From Wukongarchaeum sp048886645 (GTDB taxonomy: Archaea > Asgardarchaeota > Wukongarchaeia > Wukongarchaeales > Wukongarchaeaceae): a stretch of DNA of 12,142 bases. A program made the translations under genes and the position numbers. A model generated the notes under the pieces. That model worked only from the letters and a program-made list of their open reading frames with translations, was not told where the DNA came from and ran no database searches. Shown in pieces: positions 1-5,502 of this stretch. Each line of letters starts with the position of its first letter. Position 1 is the stretch's first letter. Location of the stretch: positions 1 through 12,142 of the forward strand of contig JBHLKN010000059.1 in assembly GCA_048886645.1 (NCBI GenBank), written 5' to 3'.

Positions 1-77
1 CACCACAGGATTCGATCGCTAAACCACGTTCAACGTGCCTCAGTCCTGCTCCTTTGGCCTGGCTCGGACACCCCCGC
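1..77 (-). tRNA. tRNA-Leu(GAG), intron-containing, truncated by the window edge
   Basis: Read on the minus strand, the sequence starts at 77 with an acceptor strand GCGGGGG, then UG, a D arm closed by UCC/GGA, G26, anticodon stem CAGGA and loop C-U-GAG-G. The matching 3' stem strand UCCUG appears only at 10-6. The 26 nt at 37-12 must therefore be an intron at the usual archaeal position after base 37, with A38 at 11. The intron contains a small hairpin, CACGU-UGA-ACGUG. The layout, with GAGCC in the D loop and the unpaired G26, is that of archaeal tRNA-Leu. The variable arm, T arm and 3' acceptor strand lie to the left of the window, so the acceptor pairing cannot be checked. Family and anticodon are inferred from alignment to remembered archaeal tRNA-Leu sequences. 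Confidence 0.72.
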
Positions 78-108
78 TGCTGGAAAACGCCCCAGAAGCC
101 TCTACGAG

Positions 109-435
109 TCATTTTAGAGGGTTTGATCCTTTGAGGGTGTTTTCTTCAAATCTTAGACGTTTAAACGTAGAAAATCCTTCATTCTTTATAAAGTCTACGA
201 CAGCGCATAGCAGGTGTTTGCGCCTAATGCTACGACTCCCACGTAGTTCTTCAGCGTTTTTGAGAACCGAACATATTAGTAAGTCGCCAAGGTAGGATCT
301 AAAACTTGACAGTTCGGCTGTCTCTACTTCCGTCTCTCCTCCTTTCATTTTTAGATAGGAGAGCGCGAACTGAAGCGCGCTGTTAGCGCCACTAACTTTA
401 ATCAGGAGATGCCGAAAGAACCTGCGAAAGTTCAA
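109..435 (-). CDS. Small protein with a probable histone fold, upstream of tRNA-Leu
   Basis: The protein is 108 residues from a TTG start at 435; no ATG lies near the front of the frame. The central part, about residues 43-86, reads as a long amphipathic helix (FRSYLGDLLICSVLKNAEEL), a short basic loop around GSRSI, and a second helix (RRKHLLCAVVDFI). That order resembles helix 2, loop 2 and helix 3 of archaeal and eukaryotic histone folds; residues 16-29 could be helix 1. The C-terminal 22 residues are basic and probably disordered. I infer a DNA-binding or TAF-like role from pattern alone. The gene ends 31 bases before the tRNA-Leu start and begins just after the stop of the TnpB-like gene, so its original start may have been altered by that neighbour. 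A related copy lies at 11879-12139. Confidence 0.5.
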   Translation of the reverse strand: MNFRRFFRHLLIKVSGANSALQFALSYLKMKGGETEVETAELSSFRSYLGDLLICSVLKNAEELRGSRSIRRKHLLCAVVDFIKNEGFSTFKRLRFEENTLKGSNPLK

Positions 436-437
436 AG

Positions 438-1688
438 TTATCTCCTAGTTGTTTCGAAAAAGAGATTTTTTATCTTCGAAACTTGTTTCCATAAACCACC
501 CCATAGGCAGCAGATACTCGCCAAAGGATCATCATCATCCTTCCATCGGCGACGCCCCTCTGGCTTTAAGCTCTCGGAAAACTCTTTTGGAACATTCTCC
601 TTGTTATATCCTAATCCCCTCCTCCCTATAACAAAAGCAGCAGCTTCATGAGTGCTCAAGCCATACATTTTTTGAGATTTTATCGCTCCTATTATGGAGC
701 TGTAGGCGGGAAAAACATCTATGTGAATAAAACCCTCTTTTACTGCTCTGCTCTTAATGGTTCTAAGCAGTTTCACCTTACAGAAATTGTGCGTGGTACG
801 GTTTAACTTCGCATTGGTATCGTGATCTTTTTTGAACCTATTCAAACGCTCAGAAACAACAGTGTTCACACCAAACTTTTTGGCCCACCTAAAAACCTTA
901 ACTAAAAGATTTCCAATCAAGTAGGAGAGTTTTTCCCTTCTTACATATAAAAGTTCGTGGCATGGAAACCATCTATGCGCTCTTAGATTACCGTTTGGAA
1001 GAACTATCACTGCCCCAATTCCCTTAGTGTTAACATCTAATCCCAACAAACATTTTTCGTTGGCGTTGGATAAAGTTTCGTCTGGACAAGAAACCTCCAC
1101 CGTTATACACGCATAATATTCCCCTCTTTTCCTCCGAATTACTCTTACTGTGTGCGGTTTTTTTGTCGCCACCTCAACATGGTTCCTTTTCCCAACAATT
1201 TTTTTCTCCCTCTCTAAGCTTGGTAAAATGTATGGCTTGAAAGGTTCTGGAACAAAAAGCTTATACTTCTGTTTTCTCCCGTGTTTTCTCCTTTTTTTAG
1301 AAGGAAAATTTATACAAAGGTAGAACTGATCTTGCCCTTCTTCATAAGTAACTCTCAAGTTTTGGTTACCTTTTGCATAAGCATCCCCTTTACTGTAAAA
1401 TTGGTTTGTCCTCAACTCTCTCCATTCTTCCCTCGTTATCTCTCCTTTAATGAGAAGATTAAAATTCTTTCTCCTTCCAAATATCACCTTAGGCATGGTT
1501 CCATTCTCTAAATACTGTTTTAGGAGATCTCTCTTCTCCTCATACTTCTTTATTCTTGAGAGTAAGCCTTTTTGTTTCAGCTCTGAACGATATTTTTCCA
1601 GCTTTTTCTTGCTCTTTCTTATCTTCCCCTCATAATTCGCAATATAGTAAGGTAGTAGTTCTCTTTGACTGTCCATTATCGCTTTCAC
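438..1688 (-). CDS. tnpB: Divergent TnpB-like (IS200/IS605 OrfB superfamily) protein, main open part
   Basis: This is a 416-residue frame opening with a GTG, and it is not the true gene start: the same reading frame runs on upstream without a stop to about 1800, where it matches the N-terminal piece in another frame. It carries RuvC-I (LLGLDVNTKG, Asp218), RuvC-II (VVSERLNRF, Glu280) and the C-terminal block YGLSTHEAAAFVIGRRGLGY. That block marks a divergent branch of TnpB-like proteins. Residue 347, where many relatives have the third catalytic Asp, is His; from memory His is common in this branch, so this may be a family trait. There is no CxxC...CxxC zinc finger before the last motif, unlike the second TnpB in this window. 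Activity as an RNA-guided nuclease is unproven. No tnpA is present. Confidence 0.82.
   Translation of the reverse strand: MKAIMDSQRELLPYYIANYEGKIRKSKKKLEKYRSELKQKGLLSRIKKYEEKRDLLKQYLENGTMPKVIFGRRKNFNLLIKGEITREEWRELRTNQFYSKGDAYAKGNQNLRVTYEEGQDQFYLCINFPSKKRRKHGRKQKYKLFVPEPFKPYILPSLEREKKIVGKRNHVEVATKKPHTVRVIRRKRGEYYACITVEVSCPDETLSNANEKCLLGLDVNTKGIGAVIVLPNGNLRAHRWFPCHELLYVRREKLSYLIGNLLVKVFRWAKKFGVNTVVSERLNRFKKDHDTNAKLNRTTHNFCKVKLLRTIKSRAVKEGFIHIDVFPAYSSIIGAIKSQKMYGLSTHEAAAFVIGRRGLGYNKENVPKEFSESLKPEGRRRWKDDDDPLASICCLWGGLWKQVSKIKNLFFETTRR
451..482 (-). repeat. Inverted repeat in the 3' end of the TnpB-like gene
   Basis: GTTTCGAA at 451-458 is matched by TTCGAAAC at 475-482, giving an 8-bp stem around a 16-nt loop. 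It lies in the last codons of the gene. In IS200/IS605 elements the guide RNA and the right-end hairpin overlap this place, so a structural RNA role is possible. The loop is long and A/T-rich, so this is a weak candidate. Confidence 0.35.
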
Positions 1689-1777
1689 ATCAGAAATAGC
1701 AGACCTTGCATATCCAGAATTAAGAATAAATTTCTCTACAAGCTCTTTTTCTATCTCATTACTCTTTTTTCCACCTT

Positions 1778-1918
1778 CTACAAGCTTTTGAAATCGGTTC
1801 TTTTTGCGGATTGAAAACGTCTCATAAGATCATCGATCTTAACACGGTCTTCTTCTGCTACCTCCAAAAGATTGCCTTGAAAGATTAAACGCACACCTTC
1901 TGTTACTGTTCTTCGCAT
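1778..1918 (-). pseudogene. N-terminal fragment of the TnpB-like gene, separated by a frameshift
   Basis: An ATG at 1918 with GGGG about seven bases upstream starts MRRTVTEGVRLIFQGN and reaches MRRFQSAKR, which looks like the normal N-terminus of the TnpB-like protein downstream. The frame then stops at 1778. In the adjacent frame the sequence continues as NRFQKLVEGGKKSNEIEKEL and on into the 416-residue part, with no stop between. Adding one base in the T5 run at 1801-1805 (A5 on the coding strand) would join both parts into a single protein of 493 residues. I read this as a one-base deletion in a homopolymer. A sequencing error or a programmed frameshift would look the same. A TATA-like stretch lies at 1960-1970. 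Confidence 0.7.
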
Positions 1919-1959
1919 AATTTTACCCCATAAAATTTGAATCATACATATAATATATG

Positions 1960-1970
1960 CCATATATAAG
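1960..1970 (-). promoter_or_regulatory. TATA-like element upstream of the TnpB-like gene
   Basis: On the minus strand this reads CTTATATATGG, about 42-52 bases upstream of the ATG at 1918. It fits an archaeal TATA box with a short leader. The surrounding DNA is A+T-rich, so chance matches are easy. Confidence 0.3.
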
Positions 1971-2042
1971 CTTTATGGAGAGGGGATAAAAGTGAATATA
2001 TGGTGCTTTAAACGAATAAAAAAGAAAATCTAAAAAAAGCGT

Positions 2043-2062
2043 CGTGAAATGAAAATTTCACG
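2043..2062. repeat. Perfect 8-bp hairpin between the TnpB-like and RHH genes
   Basis: CGTGAAAT at 2043-2050 pairs exactly with ATTTCACG at 2055-2062 around the 4-base loop GAAA (a GNRA tetraloop on the plus-strand transcript). It lies about 115 bases downstream of the RHH gene stop and about 125 bases upstream of the TnpB-like start. It could be a transcription end, an IS end structure or an operator. Nothing in the sequence decides between these. Confidence 0.45.
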
Positions 2063-2177
2063 CAAAATAATCTCTGAATTAACTAAAACCCTTCTTTTCT
2101 TTATCAAAATAATATCTTTATAAGCTAAGCTAGGAATAATCTGTTTAATTTTACTTTAATTTAGAAACTGGTTAATC

Positions 2178-2369
2178 TTATTCTTTTTCTACCTTTTTTA
2201 ACCAGTCAGTTATAGCTTCTTCTGCCGCCGCGCTCAGAGAACCCTTCCCTAGACCGAAGAGAGCATAAGCTTTTTCACGAAACTCGTTTGCTACCGATTC
2301 TCGTAGGGAGATCGTTATGTGCTGTTTTTCCTCCTTTCTCCTCCTCAGTGATCCCTCTTTTCTACTCAC
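2178..2369 (-). CDS. Ribbon-helix-helix DNA-binding protein
   Basis: A 63-residue protein begins at a GTG at 2369 preceded by the strong ribosome-binding site GAGGTGG (2376-2382), so the start is well supported. After a basic tail (SLRRRKEEK), residues about 16-22 (QHITISL) form the expected beta strand. RESVANEFREKAYALFG and GSLSAAAEEAITDWLKKVEK form the two helices of a CopG/Arc-type fold. Such proteins dimerise and bind short operators, as antitoxins or as stand-alone repressors. No toxin-like gene adjoins it, so a lone regulator is the better guess. The gene is monocistronic, with a TATA-like element at 2405-2413. Its target is unknown. Confidence 0.75.
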   Translation of the reverse strand: MSRKEGSLRRRKEEKQHITISLRESVANEFREKAYALFGLGKGSLSAAAEEAITDWLKKVEKE

Positions 2370-2404
2370 AATTTTCCACCTCTTATACTGTTTTGCTCTT
2401 TATC

Positions 2405-2413
2405 TTTTTATAA
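2405..2413 (-). promoter_or_regulatory. TATA box for the RHH gene
   Basis: TTATAAAAA on the minus strand lies 36-44 bases upstream of the GTG. A start of transcription about 25 bases downstream would leave a leader of about ten bases that just holds the GAGGTGG ribosome-binding site. The spacing agrees well with archaeal promoters. Confidence 0.45.
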
Positions 2414-2966
2414 GTTTATCCTATATATGTTATATGCCTTAAAAACCATTATCTAGGAATACATCAAAAAAGAAAAAGCTAATAAAACAAAAAACAGATC
2501 TACACACAGAAAAACAAAAAAACACAGCGGAAACTCACCCCAACAAAAAAAACAGAACAGAAAAAACCAATTCGATAAAAAGACACCCCCGTCGTTATTA
2601 ATTTTAAAAGTCTATTATTATTTCTTTAAATTTTACGGTTTGACACTATTCACAACTATTGTTGTGAGATTCTCGCTCCTAAAGGTTTCATAATCATCCT
2701 CGCTTCATTAGCTTTTAGCTTGGCGGGATTTTTGTCGGAATCTATTATTGTTCTATTAATTACGAGAATTTTATAAAAGCCAACCTTTTTATCCCTAAGC
2801 TACAAAGATTTAACAGAACTGTTTTTGGGCAACGATTTACAGCATGAATTAAAAACTTCCAAAAGCAGTTTCCTCAAAAAAAACATTTACTAGAGTAATT
2901 TGGGAGTTTTATTTTATAGAATAGAAAATTTTTTGAAGAGGTTTCTTTTTTAGATAGTTTTACACT
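2414..2966. other. Gene-free spacer with an A/C-rich tract and a short inverted repeat
   Basis: This stretch of about 550 bases holds no convincing gene. From about 2461 to 2590 the plus strand is almost only A and C, with very few G or T. CACAAC at 2651-2656 pairs with GTTGTG at 2661-2666 around TATT. On the minus strand 2656-2799 is open and reads like protein (DSDKNPAKLKANEARMIM), but it has no usable start near its front and follows a stop, so it may be a gene remnant. A weak TATA-like stretch at about 2912-2919 could serve the PAC2 gene. Confidence 0.4.
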
Positions 2967-2979
2967 GGAGGTAAAAATT

Positions 2980-3696
2980 GTGATTAAAATTAAGTTAATA
3001 GAAGAGGATTCTTTAGAGGGATGTACGCTTATAACAGGGTTTCATGGGTTAGGCCAAGTTGGCTATATTGCTATGCGACATATCGTAAAAGTTCTTTCGC
3101 CTAAAAGAATAGGGGTTATACTTACGAAAAATTTACCTCCATTTATAACTGTTGAAAATGGGAAAATTATTCTTCCCTTTGAGATTTATAAAAAGGATAA
3201 GTTCATCATAGTTTTACCCCACATACAACCTTACAGAAGAAACTTGACCCCTTTTATGAAAGGTTTAGTTAAATGGGCAATTATGAATAAAATGGAACAA
3301 GCAGTTCTAGTTGGAGGGGTTGATAACCAGTTAAAAAGATCATTAGAAGAGGTCTGTTGTGTTTTAACTGAGACGTTTAAGGACAATAAAGGCGATCTGA
3401 ATCTACCTTATTTGAATGATTGGCTTTTTGTAGCAGGTCCTTTAGCTTTGATGCTTGGATTTTCAGAGATTTACAAATTTCCCGCTGCAGCCATTTTGGC
3501 CTTTGCAGAAAGATACAGACCAGATCCAAAGGCAGCTGCCGCAGCTATAGAAACAATAAGTAGACTCTTCGGGCTTAAAGTAAGTACTACAGAACTAGTT
3601 GAGGAAGCTGAAAAAATAGAAAAGGAAATAGAAACATCGTTAAAGCAGTATAAGATAGAAGAATTAGAAGAGGGATCACGAGGGATGTATATTTAA
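2980..3696 (+). CDS. PAC2-family protein, archaeal proteasome-assembly-chaperone homologue
   Basis: A 238-residue protein begins at a GTG preceded by GGAGGT (2967-2972) at seven bases, which fixes the start. The N-terminal block ITGFHGLGQVGYIAMRHIV (residues 18-36) matches the glycine-rich signature of the PAC2 family. The middle VLVGGV is a core strand. GPLALMLGFSEIYKFPAAAI and YRPDPKAAAAAIETISRLFGL (153-199) are the typical C-terminal family blocks, followed by a charged helix (about 205-232). The last three residues are Met-Tyr-Ile, which fits the hydrophobic-Tyr-any tail (HbYX) by which proteasome activators and the archaeal PAC2 protein PbaA dock on the 20S alpha ring. I infer a cytoplasmic proteasome partner or chaperone. 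Its 3' end overlaps the Sm-like gene. Confidence 0.82.
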   Translation: MIKIKLIEEDSLEGCTLITGFHGLGQVGYIAMRHIVKVLSPKRIGVILTKNLPPFITVENGKIILPFEIYKKDKFIIVLPHIQPYRRNLTPFMKGLVKWAIMNKMEQAVLVGGVDNQLKRSLEEVCCVLTETFKDNKGDLNLPYLNDWLFVAGPLALMLGFSEIYKFPAAAILAFAERYRPDPKAAAAAIETISRLFGLKVSTTELVEEAEKIEKEIETSLKQYKIEELEEGSRGMYI

Positions 3697-4127
3697 GTTT
3701 CTTCTTCTTTAGACATTTCAACGAAACGCTCAAAAGCCTGACGAACTCTATCTGCAGTTGGCCCTGTCCCTTCAACGCCTTGAGAAGTAACTTTTACCCG
3801 ACCAAGTACCGTTATTAATCCTGGATCCTCGTAAAATTTAACTTCACCTACAGGAAACATTTTTTCAAGTTCTTGAGCTAAACCTTTAAGATCAAAAGGT
3901 TTTTCGCTTAAAACTATTTCAGCTACTATTTGACCACTAAGAACTACCCTTGGAAGTGTATTCCCCTCACTATCTTTAGCATCTTCTAAACAAACGCTTA
4001 GGGAATCAGGATGATAACCTTTTAAAAATCCTGAAAATGATTTACCATTAATTGTTAACACTTTAACATATTTACCAAGCAAAAAAGCAAGTGCTTTGTA
4101 AAACTCTCTCGCACGAACATCAGCCAT
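3693..4127 (-). CDS. Sm-like (Lsm/SmAP) RNA-binding protein with C-terminal domain
   Basis: A 144-residue protein starts at ATG 4127. Residues about 18-50 (GKYVKVLTINGKSFSGFLKGY) form the Sm1 part, with the curved strands and the conserved Gly, and 59-73 (PRVVLSGQIVAEIVL) the Sm2 part. Archaeal SmAP rings bind U-rich RNA. Here a second region of about 70 residues follows (FDLKGLAQELEKMFPVGEVKFY onward), as in the longer SmAP3-type proteins; its role is unclear. The stop codon overlaps that of the convergent PAC2 gene by three bases (TTAA is shared), so the transcripts must overlap at their ends. The upstream side faces the TFB-like gene across about 360 bases. GGTAGGG lies about eight bases upstream of the ATG and could be a weak ribosome-binding site. 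Confidence 0.8.
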   Translation of the reverse strand: MADVRAREFYKALAFLLGKYVKVLTINGKSFSGFLKGYHPDSLSVCLEDAKDSEGNTLPRVVLSGQIVAEIVLSEKPFDLKGLAQELEKMFPVGEVKFYEDPGLITVLGRVKVTSQGVEGTGPTADRVRQAFERFVEMSKEEET

Positions 4128-4488
4128 AGAAAAACCCTACCATCCTTTAAAGGATTTAATTATACACTTTTTATTCTTAATTTTTATTATTTAAAATATT
4201 ATATGTATTCCTTAAAAAACTCTTAAAAACCTTAAGGATCATTCAAAAAAAATTTAAAAAGATTTTGAAAAGTGTTTTGAAAAATTGATATTTTTGAAAA
4301 AATGCTACAATCTTTTAATCTTGAAGAAGAAGAAGAATAGTTACGTTTATCTCCCTCATTGCAGGATTATTGTTTCCTACATGGATGAAATATGTTCTAA
4401 TTTATTGAAAAAGAGAGGAGGTAAAGAGGTTTATCGTTTTTAAAAATTGCTTTATTGGTTTTTAGCTTTTTGTTTAAATTGATGAGGT
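4128..4488. other. Divergent intergenic region between the Sm-like and TFB-like genes
   Basis: The region is A+T-rich and should hold the promoters of both flanking genes. TTTTAAAAA at about 4438-4446 could be the TATA box of the TFB-like gene. On the minus strand, A/T-rich sequence around 4155-4175 could serve the Sm-like gene. A GAAGAAGAAGAA run lies near 4323-4337. Only very short open frames occur, and none has a ribosome-binding site with believable protein character. Confidence 0.4.
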
Positions 4489-5502
4489 ATGAGATCAATA
4501 TACTTCAATCAAAATGTTTGTCCTGAGTGTTCAGGGTTTCTAGTTACAACAGAGTATAATATTGTTTGCGTGGCTTGTGGTCTTGAAGTTTCTGGGATTA
4601 TAAGCGATCCTACATATTGTATAGGATCAGAAAACGGTCAAGGAAACTATTATACATTTCCAGGAGCAAGAGCATATTTAGCCGATGGTTTGGGCACAGA
4701 TATAGATCATTATAAAACGAAGAGATTTAGAGATTTTCGCGGGCGAATTCTTTCACAAAAAAGTCAAAATAAGTTTAAAAGGTTAAGAACAATACATCAA
4801 AGAGTTGGAAGATTTGGTGAAAGGGAGAGAAATTTTCATGTTTTATGTTTGATAAATAGGATTTCTGCCCTTTTAAATCTTCCAAAAAACGTAAGAAATA
4901 GGGCAGGATACTATTATAAAAAAATTTCAAAAATTATAAGAAAAAATGATAAAGAGAAAAAACGGAGAAGAAATTCGGTAAAGATTGCGGCTTTTTGTAT
5001 ATTAGCAGCAGTTAAAGAAGATCCTAAAACAATACCTATTCGTTTAGTTGAAATACTTAGATGTTTTAAAAAAGCGGGTTATAACATTAAAGGGTCGGAT
5101 TTAACAGAATTGAGACTTTATCCAGAAATTACAAAAATTGTAAAGATCAAAGCAAGGAGAAGCGAAGATTACATCGACAGGATCATAGATTCAACATTAG
5201 CTTCAAAAAAGGTGCAAAATCAGCTTGAAAAGAAAAAAATAGATAGCTTGGAATATAAACAAGCACTTTTGAGCGTTTGTAAAAAGATTTTAGAAAAAAT
5301 ACCCCCTCAAAAAAGGGGAGGAAGAGACCCCTATATAATGGCTGCAGCAACTGTTTATGCAGCGGATAAATACATTTCTAAAATCCATCAAGCAGGAGCC
5401 ATATTAACCCAACGGCTTCTTGCCAAGATAACAGATGTTGCAGAATATAGTATAAGAGAACACTTTCTAAAGGTGTTAAAAGCACATGTATGCAAAAAAT
5501 GA
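4489..5502 (+). CDS. Divergent TFB (TFIIB-like) transcription factor
   Basis: The 337 residues follow the TFIIB plan. An N-terminal zinc ribbon has Cys11, Cys14, Cys27 and Cys30. A linker with DGLGTDIDHYK (66-76) aligns with the B-reader/B-linker part. Two cyclin-like helical repeats follow (about 110-215 and 225-335), the second ending DPYIMAAATVYAADKY...TQRLLAKITDVAEYSIREH, the classic TFB tail pattern of AAA-x-Y followed by the recognition helix. The middle (150-162) is unusually basic, with a KEKKRRR run. It is too divergent to be the housekeeping TFB with confidence. The stop lies at 5502 and the secretion ATPase starts at 5486 or 5504, so the two are almost surely co-transcribed. I infer an alternative TFB dedicated to this operon or to a surface-structure regulon. 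GAGG directly before the ATG is too close to be a normal ribosome-binding site. Confidence 0.8.
   Translation: MRSIYFNQNVCPECSGFLVTTEYNIVCVACGLEVSGIISDPTYCIGSENGQGNYYTFPGARAYLADGLGTDIDHYKTKRFRDFRGRILSQKSQNKFKRLRTIHQRVGRFGERERNFHVLCLINRISALLNLPKNVRNRAGYYYKKISKIIRKNDKEKKRRRNSVKIAAFCILAAVKEDPKTIPIRLVEILRCFKKAGYNIKGSDLTELRLYPEITKIVKIKARRSEDYIDRIIDSTLASKKVQNQLEKKKIDSLEYKQALLSVCKKILEKIPPQKRGGRDPYIMAAATVYAADKYISKIHQAGAILTQRLLAKITDVAEYSIREHFLKVLKAHVCKK

Larger units (their letters stand above)
436..1980 (-). mobile_element. TnpB-only insertion-like unit (ends uncertain)
   Basis: The unit is defined by the frameshifted TnpB-like gene and has no TnpA partner. Its ends cannot be fixed by eye because IS200/IS605 elements make no target duplication and lack terminal inverted repeats. 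The left limit is taken near the TnpB stop, because the histone-fold-like frame begins a few bases beyond it. The right limit is taken just beyond the TATA-like sequence upstream of 1918. A hairpin inside the gene's 3' end (451-458 with 475-482) could belong to the right-end structure. Confidence 0.4.

Noticed and set aside
35..295. Plus-strand open frame over the tRNA-Leu and the histone-fold-like gene
   Set aside because: It runs through the tRNA and is opposite a frame that has a related copy elsewhere in the window.
2178..2369. RHH protein as the antitoxin of a toxin-antitoxin pair
   Set aside because: No small toxin-like frame adjoins it on either side.
4325..4408. Short hydrophobic frame (RRRR followed by IVTFISLIAGLLF) suggesting a tiny membrane protein or prepilin-like leader
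   Set aside because: It has no start codon ahead of the hydrophobic part, no ribosome-binding site and only 27 codons; chance is likely in this A+T-rich spacer.
4381..4443. 20-codon frame MDEICSNLLKK upstream of the TFB-like gene
   Set aside because: It is too short and has no ribosome-binding site or support from context.
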